Source of the DNA: Luzula sylvatica
Lineage: Eukaryota > Streptophyta > Magnoliopsida > Poales > Juncaceae
Length of the DNA: 64,000 bases
Assembly (NCBI GenBank): GCA_946800325.1
Contig: OX326961.1
Coordinates: forward strand, 48,887,293 to 48,951,292
Reading direction: 5' to 3'
The stretch's first letter is position 1, and each line of letters begins with the position of its first letter. A program made the position numbers and the translations under genes. Of this stretch, positions 21,949-34,225 are shown piece by piece. Under the pieces are notes generated by a model, which was not told the DNA's origin, did no database searches, and saw only the letters and a program-made list of their open reading frames with translations.

Positions 21949-22742
21949 TGTTAATGATTTTCAAAATAAATTTTATTTTTAATAAAATAAATTTTGTTTT
22001 AGATATTTTATTTTAGAAAATTAACAAGATTTATTTGATTTGTATATTTATAATCTCTTAATGACATGATTATATACTATGGGCATCATCCATGGTATTG
22101 TACCCATGGTATTTATATACTATGGGCACCATCCATGGTATTGTACATTCCCATGATATTATAGATTACCATCCATGGTTTTGTGTGGGGCACCATCCAT
22201 GACTATGCTATATATATACCCTCCCTTTCATTGTAATGGATGTGAGTTCAATGAAAGATAATTGAAATTATTCATTCTCTTATCTTTCTTTCTTGAGTAC
22301 TCCAAATAAAGAAAAGACACCACAAATTTATGAGAAAGAAAGAGAAAAGAGAATACCATTCAAGAAAGAAAGAGAGAAAAGAAGAGATACAATCTCATAC
22401 AAGTCTTATACTTCTCGGTTAATTTTCTTACAGATCCACTTCAAATAAATTACTGCAGAATTTATTTGGCAAGTGTTACGATAGTCCTGATATTTTCGAG
22501 TAGGTGTTTGGATCTGATTTCGTTTGTGCAAACACAGTCAGAAAGGCTACTGTATCCTGGAAGGCTATTCGTTGGACCCGTTGCACACCAAATAATATAA
22601 TTGGTGGGGACGAATAAGTCTTTAAGGACAGCGACATTGTAACACGAATAGTAGCAATTTCTAATTACCATTCTCTCTGATTTATCCACTTACCATCTAT
22701 AAGTGCCATTATCTCAGATTTACCATTCTACTCCAACAAACA
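21949..22742 (+). repeat. 5' LTR of the copia element
   Basis: 794 bp. A TATA run CTATATATATACC lies at about 22206, so transcription would start near 22240. A GTACCCATGG/ATCCATGGTATTG cluster lies upstream at 22080-22200. The segment CGAATAAGTCTTTAAG (22611-22626) is complementary to the sequence just past the LTR. Confidence 0.9.
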
Positions 22743-22744
22743 AT

Positions 22745-22760
22745 CTTAAAGACTTATTCG
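22745..22760 (+). promoter_or_regulatory. Unusual primer-binding position
   Basis: Two bases after the 5' LTR lies CTTAAAGACTTATTCG, the exact inverted complement of LTR bases 22611-22626 (and of 27832-27847 in the 3' LTR). It occupies the place of the primer-binding site but does not resemble the TGGTATCAGAGC site seen in the other copia elements of this window. Confidence 0.6.
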
Positions 22761-22765
22761 ATATA

Positions 22766-25700
22766 ATGGCACCAATTAACCACAAAGAAATGCCTTCTGA
22801 CATTGTGAAATTAGAGAGGTTTGACGGTGGTAACTTTATCCGATGGCAACGAAAGATGCGGTTCTTGCTAACCACTCTTAAAGTTGACCATGTGCTGAAT
22901 ACCACACCACCGATGATGAAGGAGGGTGAAACACTATCCGAAATCAGAAATAGAACAAAGATTGAAAGCGATGATTATGCGTGTCGTAATTATATCCTCA
23001 ATGCCTTGGCTGATGGTTTGTATGATATCTTTCAAACCGCCACCACTGCAAAGGAACTCTGGGACAAACTAGAGACAAGGTACATGTCTGAGGATGCCAC
23101 AAGTAAGAAATTTATAATTCGTCGTTTCAATCATTTTACAGTGGTAGACAGTCGATCAGTCATGGAACAATTTCATGACATTGAAAGAATTTTAAATAAT
23201 TATACCATCCATAATTTAAAGATGGACGAATTTATTACAGTAACCACTATAATAGATAAACTCCCTCCATCGTGGAACAATGTGAAGAATACATTGAATC
23301 ATAGAAATGATACTATGACTTTGGAAGACTTGGCAAATTACCTCTGTATAGAGGAGGAAAATCGTAAACAACTTACCAATAATGAGCCACAGGCTCCGAT
23401 AATGCAAGTCCACACGATGGAAGGAGTTAATCCTAATAAATTAAATAAGAAGCGACCCAATAATTTCAAAAAGGCCCCATTTAATAAAAAGAAAAAGGTT
23501 GCATGTTACCATTGTGGTAAGTCCGGACATTACAAGTCGGAATGTCGATTTTTGAAGAAAAAGAGTAACGCACCTGTTGCACAAGAAAAAATTGTGGCTA
23601 TGATATCCGAAGCCAATATGGTCGAGGATGGTGGGGCTTGGTGGGTTGACTCAGGTGCCACCCGACATGTGTGCAAAGACAGAGGTTTATTTAAGACCTA
23701 TGAGCCAGTAGAGCCAGGAACTGTCTTGTACATGGGTAATTCATCCACCGTGCCGGTTATAGGCAAAGGAGCTTCGGAGATCGAATTTACGTCTGGAAAA
23801 CTCTATTGTTACGTGATGTTTATCATGTTCCAGATGTTAGGAAAAATCTTGTATCAGGTGGATTGTTAAATAAGTTTGGTTTTAAACTTGTATTTGAGGC
23901 AGATAAGTTTATTCTGTCTAAGGGGTGGAAAATTTGTTGGGAAAGGTTACTTATGTAATGGTATGTTTAAACTTAATGTAATAAATAATGATGTTTCAGC
24001 TTATATGGTTGACTCGCCTTGTATGTGGCACAGTCGTCTCGGACATGTTAATTTTCGTAAAATGCAAGAAATGGTAAAACTTGATTTAATTCCATCTTTT
24101 GATAAGAATATTACAAGTTGTCAGACTTGTAAACTTACAAAAATTACTAAAAAGCCATACACAACGGTAACAAGATGTTCAAACTTACTTGAGGTTATAC
24201 ATTCTGATATATGTGACTTTCATAGCACACCAACTATTGGTGGAAAGAAATATCTTGTTACATTTATCGATAATTATTCACGATATTGTTATGTATATTT
24301 ATTGAAATCAAAAGATGAAGCTTTAGAAAAGTTTCAAGTTTACAAAAATGAAGTTGAATTACAGACTGAAAGCTCTATCAAGTGTTTGATAACTGATAGA
24401 GGGGGTGAATATTTTAATCCCCATTATTTTGAATCAAAGGGCATTATCCATCAGATAACTGCACCTTACTCACCACAACAAAATGGTGTAGCAGAAAGGA
24501 AAAATAGAGTCCTGACAGAAATGATAAATGCAATGCTTTCTAATTCTTGTTTAGGACAAGGTTTTTGGGGGGAAGCTGCATTGACAGCGTGCCATATTTT
24601 AAATAGAGTCCCTACCAAAAACAATAAAGTCACACCATATGAATATTTCAAGAAAAGAAAACCAAACTTGAATTATTTCAAAGTTTGGGGTTGTCGAGCA
24701 ATTGTCAAATTGCCAGAACCCAAGAAGAGAAAATTGGGTGAAAGAGGAATTGATTGTATATTTTTGGGTTATGCCCAAAATAGCAAAGCATATAGGTTCA
24801 TGGTAGTTGAACCAAATGATTCAATAAATGTAAATTCTATTATTGAATCAAGAGATGCTATATTTGATGAAAATAGATTTAGCTCAATTCCTAGGTCCAA
24901 CTTACAAGTCTCCGACAATGAGAAAGTCGAAAATACTGAACCAAGGAAAAACAAAAGAATTAGAAAAGCAAAAGATTTTGGACCAGATTTCTTTATGTAT
25001 CTAGTTGAGGGTACTAGAAATTCTGTCAAGAAAGAAATTCCATATTGTTTCAATACAGATGGAGATCCTATGAGGTTTAATGAAGCAATTAAATTGAATG
25101 ATGCCATCTTTTGGAAAGAGGCAATTCTTAATGAAATGGATTCAATCCTTGAAAACAACACTTGGGTGTTGGTAGATCTTCCACCTGGTTGCAAACCAAT
25201 CGGTTGCAAATGGATTTTCAAAAAGAAAATGAAGGTGGATGGAACAGTTGATAAATATAAAGCAAGACTGGTTGCCAAAGGTTTTACTCAAAAAGAAGGT
25301 ATCGATTATTTTGATACCTATGCACCAGTGGCTCGGATTGCTACAATCCGAATGCTAATTGCATTGGCAACATTGCATAATTTGGTCATTCATCAGATGG
25401 ATGTAAAAACAGCTTTTCTAAATGGTAATTTAGAAGAAGAGGTATACATGGAACAACCTGAAGGATATGTATTGCCTGGTCAAGAAAACAAGGTATGTAA
25501 ACTTGTTAAGTCATTATATGGACTAAAACAGGCGCCTAAACAATGGCATGAAAAATTTGACCAAATTCTATTAATGAATGGATTCACAATAAATGAATCG
25601 GATAAATGCATTTATTGCAAATTCAATAATAACAAAGGTGTCATCATTTGTTTGTATGTAGATGACATGTTGATATTTGGCACTGATTTGGAAATAATAG

Positions 25701-26602
25701 AACATACAAAATTATTTCTGTCAAATAATTTTGATATGAAAGATATGGGTGTTGCAGATGTGATACTTGGGATAAAAATTATTCGAAATAGTAACAACAT
25801 AATTTTATCCCATTCACATTACATTGAAAATATATTAAATAGATTTGAGTACTTGGATTGTACTCCAGTCGCAACACCATACGATCCAAGTGTGAAATTA
25901 CTACCCAATAATGGTAGAGCTGTGAATCAATTGGGATATGCACATATAATTGGATGCTTAATGTATGCTATGACGTGTACCAGACCTGATATTGCTTTTG
26001 CAGTTAGTAAAGTAAGTCGGTACACAAGTAATCCAAATAATTTACACTGGCAAGCAGTACATAGAATACTGAGATATTTAAAGAAGCCCATAAATTATGG
26101 TATTTCTTATAATGGCGATCCTTCAGTTTTAGAAGGATACAGTGATGCCAGTTGGATAACAGATATAGAAGACAACGCTTGAACTAGTGGTTGGGTATTT
26201 ACACTTGCTGGTGGGGCTGTATCTTGGAAATCCAAGAAACAGACATGTATTGCAGATTCAACTATGGCTGCATAATTTATAGCATTAGAATCAGCAAGTA
26301 GAGAAGCAGAATGGCTTCGTGAAATGTTATCAGAAATACCATTACGGCCAAAATCGATTCCGCCTGTATCAATACATTGTGATAATCAGACCACACTATC
26401 TAGAGCATATAGTGAAATATATAATGGTAAGTCTCGACATATTGGTCGAAGACACAGTACGGTGAGACAGCTAATTACTAGTGGAGTAATTACTATTGAC
26501 TTTGTAAGATCTCACCAAAATTTGGCTGATCCGCTAACAAAACCTCTTGCAAGAGATATGTTGTACAAAACAACTAAAGGGATGGGACTTAAGCCCATAT
26601 AA
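22766..26602 (+). pseudogene. Copia gag-pol polyprotein, broken
   Basis: Gag starts at ATG 22766 (MAPINHKEMPSDIV). Next come a CCHC knuckle (CYHCGKSGHYKSEC), the protease site WWVDSGATRHVC, the integrase (GAG-pre-integrase WHSRLGHVNF, then DNYSRYCYVY, SPQQNGVAERKNR), RT (MDVKTAFLNGNL, LYVDDMLIFG) and RNase H (SDASW, DNQTTL, HIGRRHSTVRQ). Breaks: frameshifts near 23800 and 23925, TGA at 26180-26182 and TAA at 26273-26275. The element therefore cannot supply its own enzymes. Homology otherwise runs the whole length, so decay followed an intact insertion. Confidence 0.92.
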
Positions 26603-27156
26603 GAATATCACAGATAACAAAACTTCGACTAAACATTTTTGTACAACGCCAGATCTTTAGTTCAATGATCGATTTTGTTAAACTTGTGATGCAAGCACTT
26701 TTGGAAAGTTTTGCCATCCCAGAAAATAAGTGCTTGGACCGTAATGTAAAAGGAGGAGGATGAGCACAAGCTCTTAATAGACCTATTTTAAAGTGTTTTA
26801 ATTACGAGACACTTGTGAGTCTACCTATGTGGATGAGAAGTGGGGCCGCTTCTTAGAGTCAGGGCTTAACTCTTAAAGCGTCCATGAAACAGGATATAGA
26901 CGCATGGCCATTAACGCGTCGGCAATATAAACACCTATTAGGATATGAGATTCTATGTGTGAGATATATCCGGTTGGTCAAATAGGATATTTGGTTCAAA
27001 GACTTGTCTACCAGATTATTCTGATAAACTTTGATAAATTATCACTAAGTAATGGTTCAAATCGAGAGATACCTTTATTTATGCGTAGAAACTCCAGGAC
27101 TATCAAAGATCTGTAAAAATATTTTATTTTCTTTTATTTTGAAAATGGTGGGGCAA

Positions 27157-27964
27157 TGTTAATGATTTTCAAAATAAATTTTATTTTTAATAAAATAAAT
27201 TTTGTTTTAGATATTTTATTTTAGAAAATTAACAAGATTTATTTGACTTGTATATTTATAATCTCTTAATGACATGATTATATACTATGGACACCGTCCA
27301 TGATATTGTACCCATGGTATTTATATAATATGGGCACCATCCATGGTATTGTACCCATGATATTGTACATTCCCATGGTATTGTAGATTACCATCCATGG
27401 TTTTGTGTGGGGCACCACCCATGAATATGCTATATATATATCCTCCTTTTCATTGTAATTGATGTGAGTTCAATGAAAGAGAATTGAAATTATTCATTCT
27501 CTTATCTTTCTTTCTTGAGTACTCCAAATAAAGAAAAGACACCACATATTTATGAGAAAGAAAGAGAAAAAAGAATACCATTCAAGAAAGAAAGAGAGAA
27601 AAGAAGAGATACAATCTCATACAAGTCTTATACTTCTCGGTTAATTTTCTTACATATCCACTTCAAATAAATTACTGCAGAATTTATTTGGCAAGTGTTA
27701 TGATAGTCTTGATATTTTCGAGTAGGTGTTTGGATGTGATTTCGTTTGTGCAAACGCAGTCAGAAAGGCTACTGTATCCTGGAAGGCTATTCGTTGGACC
27801 CGTTGCACACCAAATAATATAATTGGTGGGGACGAATAAGTCTTTAAGGACAGCGACATTGTAACGCGAATAGTAGCAATTTCTAATTACCATTCTCTCT
27901 GATTTATTCACTTTCCATTTATAAGTGCCATTATCTCAGATTTACCATTCTACTCCAACAAACA
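27157..27964 (+). repeat. 3' LTR of the copia element
   Basis: 808 bp, very similar to the 5' LTR; the 14-bp length difference comes mainly from an extra CCCATGATATTGTA unit. The similarity points to a fairly recent insertion. Confidence 0.9.
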
Positions 27965-27969
27965 CGAAG

Positions 27970-28515
27970 GAGTTGTCGGTACAAACGGAGACCCGATAAA
28001 TATATTTATGGGATTATTAATACACCTATCTCTTATAAACCTAAAACTACTTTCATAAACCCAAATTAAATACTTATAAACCTAAAGAATTTTGTGCCAA
28101 GTCTACCGATCCAATATTACGTAAAGCTGAATACTCTAGTAACTATTACTCTCACTTTGTCTTATGACCGGTTTACCCGATGAAAACCTCATGTACTTTC
28201 TGCAACTATTTGAAAATAATATTTTTGAAAAACCTGACTTTCCGACCCGACTCAATCTATTTCGATCTGACTGGGACGATTCTCATGTCGCAAACATTAA
28301 CCGACACCGATTCCGATTATGATATTCAGAACTGTGAAGAAAAAAATGAAAAAGAAAAACCGAAAGAAGAGAAGGCAAGAAGGAAGACCAAGAAAAAGAG
28401 GGGGGAGGTGGATTTGGGATTGATCAACCCCTTCTATTAATTGTCAGTCGTTCATTCTTCTCTCTGTATTCGTAGATCGCTATAATTGACCCTTAATAGA
28501 TTATGCAATTCGTAC
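27970..28515. other. Intergenic DNA
   Basis: No gene recognised. An open frame at 28180-28440 has a Lys/Glu-rich tail and matches nothing I know; I regard it as chance. Confidence 0.5.
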
Positions 28516-29720
28516 TGCAGTATAAATAGAGTTGGCAAAAAATGACTAGATTCGCGCGAATCTGAGCACGCCTCGAATCGAAAAATGTTGAAAAGTCAAC
28601 GACCATAAACTGAAAGCCAAACGAAACCGAATAACCCGAACCGAAAACAGAACCGCTCCGATATAGACAAATGCAAAAGAGTGAATTTCCAACCTACTCC
28701 AATCCAGATTTCGCTAACGCCCGGCTCCTACTACTGGGATTGGATTGTCTCCTTTCCCTTTCGTTGTAGTTTCAAATAGTTAAGGGTTTTGTTTCTTTTA
28801 TGGAAGAAGTTGCTTGTGTTGACCAACTCGTGTCTTTCTAATAGCGGGCATTTCTATTTTCAGTGCTTCACTCGAACCAAATGATCCGAACTCAAAATCG
28901 AACCGAAACCGAATGACCCCAACCAGAAATCGAACCGAAACCGATTGACCGAAACCTGAACTACTCGAGACCCGAACGACCCGGAACTCGAACGGACCAG
29001 ACACCCGAATGACCCAAAAACCCATATAATCCGAACGATATATTACTAAAATAAAAATATAAAATAAATTTGTTTCAATGGGTCTAATAATATAATCGTA
29101 TGATCACGCTAAAAATAATGTTAAAGAATTGTATTTCTAAGCCAATTTGTCTACTAGTCATTACAAACTTGGTTACAAACACTAAACACTACCTAATAAG
29201 TGACCACTAATTCCTTGATACATTTATGAGTCAAGGAGAAAAAACTACTATGATTACACACGAGGCTTGGCCCAAAATACTACTATACTAACTAGTCTAA
29301 TAGATATATATTAATATTGAATGCACAATGACACCACAAAATATTATATCAGATTATTTTTTAGATTATTTTTTAGATTTAATACGAAGCACAAACCAAT
29401 TATCCGAATAAAATATGAATGATCAAAACCTGAATCACCAAAATTATATACATATTTTTACCAAATCTTGATTTGATCTGTATCAGAATAATCCGAAAAC
29501 TAAATGTTCCAGAACTACATAACTCGTAAAGTAAATTTTCCGAAATCCGAACCACCCGAAACTAAATTTTTCGAAACGACCCAAAAACCGAAACAATCCA
29601 AATGCTGAAATGACCCGGAACCAAACGATCCAAAACCGAAACGACCCGAAACGAATGACTCGCAAACCGAATGACGGGCGGAAAAAATGTCCCGACGACC
29701 CGACCCGAAATGTAACAGTA
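28516..29720. mobile_element. CCGAA/ACCCGA-rich DNA-element remnants
   Basis: The block opens with TAGAGTTGGCAAAAAATGAC, like the end of hAT-type MITEs, and is filled with CCGAACCG, GACCCGAAAC and similar units at 28600-29040 and 29500-29715. No clean opposite end or target duplication was found. A local direct duplication of AACAGTATAAACTAAAATTA lies at about 29714 and 29800. Confidence 0.45.
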
Positions 29721-29988
29721 TAAACTAAAATTATTGTCAACCAAATGTGCGAAACCTGTTTGTAATATCTCCAAGTACAAACCTGTTTGTAATACCTGGA
29801 ACAGTATAAACTAAAATTATTGTCTACAATAAGTTCGGGCCCAAGATTGTCAAACAAATGTGCGAAATGTAAAAGTAACGCATTTTGCCCTAATTATACA
29901 ATTATCCATTCATTACAAAAATCAAACAAGTAAAATCACCAGTAACCAACTCATCAAAAAAAACAAGATCAAAAGATATCTTATTTTA

Positions 29989-30768
29989 CTAATCCTCATC
30001 ATCCTCATCGTCTTCATCTCCCTCACCCCCCTCACCCCCCTCCTCACCATCATCATCGAGATCATCCTCATCCTCATCACCATCATCGTAGAAATCACCA
30101 TCATTGCTATCCATAGAAAGCGATCTGGAGCTGCGAAGCATGTCCAGCTCTTCTCTTCCGTCCTCTTCGTTAATAAACTCCAAACCGTACACGGCGTTTC
30201 TGTGCTTGACAATCAGCCAGCGCAAAAGCCGATCCTCCTTGTTCAGGTATTGCAACTCCTTGTTGAATGATGGCGGTACCATAAATGTCATTTGCATTAA
30301 CTGCCCCTGCAGAATTTTAAAAGAAAACAAGTTATATAGCATTTCATCGAACAGGTTGCGAGCACTACCTCCATCCAACAAATTGAAGATCAAAATTTTC
30401 ACAGGATCTATAATGAATTCAGTGTCCATTACAATTCATGTTTTAGCATAATTAAAACCGAAATAACATCCTAATAGGTGAATTGCGCATTACAACAAAC
30501 AGATCATGTGCGGTGGCTCCAAACAACCCACTAATCCATATAGCAATTAAGTACAGGAACAAAGAGGATAAGATCGAAAAAGAACCTGCCAGTGGCGGCC
30601 ATCGCGCTTCTTAATGCCGTACCCAAGCTTAACGGATCCAAATGATTTAATATCCGTGACCACACCATTTCTCTGAAACACCCTCCGCCCTACACGCGAG
30701 ATCAGATCCGCCACTTCCTCCTTCCGTACGTGCGACTTTGCCAACATCAAACAGTCATAAAGCGGCAT
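29989..30768 (-). CDS. bS6-type ribosomal protein, probably mitochondrial
   Basis: Two exons on the minus strand: 30586-30768 (61 codons) and 29989-30306 (105 codons plus stop), joined in phase 0 at GT/AG sites, give 166 residues. The start MPLYDCLMLAKSHV, then FQRNGVVTDIKSFG, LGYGIKKRDGRHWQ, and in exon 2 LNKEDRLLRWLIVKHRN and VYGLE, are the bS6 fold (strand-helix-strand, RNA-binding K/R face) of the small ribosomal subunit near bS18. Plants encode plastid and mitochondrial bS6. The lack of a long transit peptide and the resemblance to the short plant form suggest mitochondria; this is an inference. The C-terminus is an unusual acidic tail of about 50 residues rich in Asp, Glu and Gly. The gene is intact, with ribosomal-protein promoter motifs upstream. 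Confidence 0.9.
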
Positions 30769-30784
30769 CGCTATTCCTGCTAAA

Positions 30785-30884
30785 TCCCTAAACCCCTTTG
30801 GTTCCTCAGTTTGCTGGCAATGTCAGCGACTTGGCTCTCCGAAGAAAGAAGGGTTTGCGGGTTGAGATTAATGAGGATTGGGCC
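30785..30884 (-). promoter_or_regulatory. Telo-box and site II motif of the bS6 gene
   Basis: Upstream of the start codon are CCCTAAACCCC (30786-30796), a telo-box-like motif, and TGGGCC (30879-30884), a site II element. The pair is typical of plant ribosomal-protein and mitochondrial-protein genes driven by TCP and telo-box factors. Both lie within 120 bp of the ATG. Confidence 0.65.
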
Positions 30885-30899
30885 AGGCCTGGAGATTGA

Positions 30900-31339
30900 A
30901 GAAACCGTGCTGTATTAGGGCTTTCCGCATAGTATATCTTTGTGTATTTATTATATACCTATGTTGCGACCAATAATTTAAATTATTCTATTTCAACATA
31001 ATTTGTGATTATGAATTTAAATTATTTACAAATAATTAATTAATTATATTTATTTTCAACTAATATGTTGCGCGACCAAGATTCATCCTAGCGCAACAAG
31101 TGATAGAATTATTTCTCATACAAAAAGTAATTTTTTTGCTGTATTAACCGCCTAATGCATGCCGCCTCTTATCCCTGTTTTTTAATATATTTTTAACACG
31201 TATCATATTTTTTAGATGTGTGTGATATATCTTTTTACATGTATATTTTAGGTATATTTTAGATGTATGTTGTATTTTTTAGATGTGTATTATACTTTTT
31301 TACATGCATCTTTTAGATGTATGTTGTATGAGATATATG
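30900..31339. other. Intergenic DNA with short TAGATGT repeats
   Basis: AT-rich; TTTTTAGATGTGT and TTTTAGATGTATGTTGTAT recur at 31210-31330. No gene seen. Confidence 0.55.
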
Positions 31340-32700
31340 TGTTGGTTCAAATTTCATTTGATTGTTTCAAACAACAGCGATAATACTAACGATTTGCTTT
31401 ACGTATTTGATATTAGGAAAATACCATTAAGGGTAATTGGAGCACAATCATCATTAACAAAAGAACAAAATGGATGGATCAATCAAGCAATACATATACG
31501 ATATAGAATCTCAAGAATAGTCCAAGTAAAGATGAAGATAAATCAAGATCATTGAAGATGAAGTTAAGATCAATCAAGATCATTAAAGATCAAATGAAGA
31601 TAATTGAAGACGAATGAAGCTAGAATTCAAGATCACAAGAGTTTGTTCATGAACTTTCACGAGTTTGGAATAACGTTCTACATTGGCATGAATTTCAATG
31701 TTATTCCAAATCTTCCTAGATTAATGTAAGCTATATTTATAATATGAAACCATCAAATTCCTCAATCTAGTAACTTAGTAGATTGCAAGATCCAACTAAG
31801 TTACATTATCGCTCAAACACATATTTATGCGTTTCAACTCACTTCATACGTTTAAATGGATATGTGCGTTTGAACGATAATTAGTGTTTTATATTACAAT
31901 ACCTTCTGGCAACAAAACATACAACTTGCGTTCAAACGGATGGAAGATACGTTTGGACGAATGGTGAATCGTTCAAACGATTGGTGATGCGTTTGAACGG
32001 AAAACGGCCCAGGGTCTACTACAAACCATTGCGTTTGAACGGATCTCACACTCATTCTAACGAATGTGACTAGGAAGTTGTATATGTGTTTAAACTCACT
32101 ATACTTGTGTTTAAACGCATAGTACGATATAATACATATTTCAAATTACAACGGGTAGTTGATGGGACATCGTGTGAACGAACCATACTTACGTTCAGAC
32201 GGATGAGTCTGATCAACATGATTTTGAGATGGATACCATTAATTTTATAAATACCCCATCTCTAACCTTTCTCTCTTTAACTCTTTACATACAAAATCAA
32301 CTATTGAAAAGAGAGATAGTCATTGCTAGATCTCTAAACTTAATCAAGATTATCTAGAGATCAAGCTCTTTATCTTTCGAATCTTCAAAGCAATTCACAA
32401 CTTCGTGTGACTGAATCCGTCAGGATAAATTGTTAGGTCTTCCTGGTTATTTCTGTGTTAGGATAGAGCGTTGTGTGCACGCCTAATCTACATCGATAGA
32501 ACGTTGTAAATCGGAGGTTGAAATATTGTAATTCATTCATTTGGGAAAGTGAATAGAGTGGCGAAAAGGCGCAAGTTGGCCGCGTGGCATCCCTGGAGAC
32601 GTAGGTACTCGTGAACGTTGATTCGGCCGACTCGCAAGTAAAGGAGAGTTAAAGTAAGAAACTCTCTACCCTACTCCGTAATCATATTGTGTGTCAATTT
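31340..32700 (+). mobile_element. LTR-like block, probably a solo LTR
   Basis: A TATA box TTTATAAATACC lies at about 32256. It is followed by an R/U5-like stretch (AGGTACTCGTGAACGTTG, GTGGCATCCCTGGAGACG) like that of plant copia LTRs. Upstream, 31795-32215 holds a cluster of CGTTTGAACG/CGTTCAAACG motifs. The start may be TGTTGGTTC at 31340, but I could not fix the right end or a target duplication. Confidence 0.45.
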
Positions 32701-32839
32701 GGTTCTACGGTATTGTTTCTCTTTATCAAATATTTTGGCACTTTATCAAATATTTTCGCACTGTACAACATATTGAATATTGTTTCTCTTTATCATATAC
32801 TTTTATTTGTTATATCTTATTACATTCGGGATTATATTT

Positions 32840-33805
32840 TTGTTACATTGAAGAGCATGTTTTGCTTAATTAAAGAGTATATTTTTGCTGAATTCAAGAA
32901 TATATTTTGTCGAATTCAACATCATAATTTGTCAAATTCGAGAGTATATTTTGCTGAATTCCACAGTATATTTTCTGAACTAAAGAATATATTTTGCTGA
33001 ATTCAAGAATATATTTTACTAATTTCAAGAGTATATTTTTGCTAAATTCAAGATTACATTTTCCTAATTTCAATAGTATATTTTGCTAAATTCAAGAGTA
33101 TATTTTGTTTCATTCAAAAGTAAATTTTGCTTAATTCAAAATTATATTTTGCCGAATTCAAGAGTATATATTTTCCGAATTCGTTAGTATTTTTTGCTGA
33201 ATTAAGGAATATATTTTTATGAACTAACGAGTATATTTTGATGAATTCAAGAGTATATTTTGACAAATTCAAGAGTATTTTTTTTTGCTAAATTGAAGAG
33301 TATATTTTGTTGAGCTCAAAAATATATTTTGCCGAAGTAAAGAGTATATTTTCCTAAATACAAAAGTATATTATGCTGAATTCAAGAGTATATTTTGCCA
33401 AATTCAAAAATATATTTTGCAAAATTAAAGAGTGTATTTTCTTAAATTTAAGCATATATGTTGCTGAATTCAAGAGTATATTTTGCTGAATTCAATAGTA
33501 CATTTTCCTAATTTCAAGAGTATATTGTTTCCTTATTTCAACAATATATTTTGCTTATTCCAACAATATATTTTGCTAAATACTTGATTATATTTTGTTA
33601 AATTCACGAATATATTTTTTGCTAAATTCAAGAGTATATTTTCTTAAATTCAAGAGTATATTTTGCTAAATTTAATATTATATTTTGCCAAATTCAAGAG
33701 TATTTTTTGCCGAATTCAAGAGTATATTTTGTTGAATTCAAGTGTATATTTTGATGAATTCAAGAGTATATTCTGCTGAATGCAAGAGTGTATTTTGCTA
33801 AGATA
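32840..33805 (+). repeat. Minisatellite, unit about 23 bp
   Basis: About 40 imperfect copies of a unit close to AATTCAAGAGTATATTTTGC stand head to tail. Adjacent copies vary in a few positions (GCTG, GCCA, TTGA). Reading frames through it are repeat artefacts. Confidence 0.9.
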
Positions 33806-34225
33806 AATATGTGAAAAATCACTGTTGATTCGATCTGATACTCGTTATTATCCTTTCTTCCAACTATCAATTTCAACCTATGCAACATACATGTTTCCCT
33901 AAATAGAGTAATCCCGCCTTACATTGCCCTATTACAATGCTAGACGAGAAGGACATCCTCATCATGCTTTGTCCACTTTGCTCAATCTAGTGTTTGACTC
34001 TATCTTTTCCAGTCACGATCATGTTTTTTTGTCAGGATGGGGTATTTTTTGCATTGGTTTTCTTCAGGTCGACCGAGAAGAGGGCCTATTATTCAAGTTA
34101 GAATTTTCTGATTTGTTAACTTTCTTTTATCATTATTATTTGCTAAAGTCGACATTGCAGATTGTTTTCAATTCTATTAAGTAGACCTACTTCAAAGCTT
34201 GGAAAGTGCTTATCGCATTGAGTAA
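33806..34225. other. Unassigned region
   Basis: An 86-codon plus-strand frame at 33924-34184 (MPYYNARREGHPHH) is not a family I recognise. It borders degenerate minus-strand coding sequence and may be a fragment. Confidence 0.35.

Larger units (their letters stand above)
21949..27964 (+). mobile_element. Ty1/copia retrotransposon, full length but decayed
   Basis: The two LTRs run TGTTAATGATTTTC to CAACAAACA (21949-22742 and 27157-27964) and the element is flanked by the 5-bp duplication CGAAG (21944-21948 and 27965-27969). A polypurine tract ATGGTGGGGCAA lies directly before the 3' LTR. The internal region encodes gag, protease, integrase, RT and RNase H in copia order but is broken (see the coding entry). 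The usual initiator-Met primer site is absent. Confidence 0.95.

Noticed and set aside
22462..22689. 75-codon minus-strand frame also found at 27684-27911
   Set aside because: It is an LTR shadow, present in both LTRs of the copia element.
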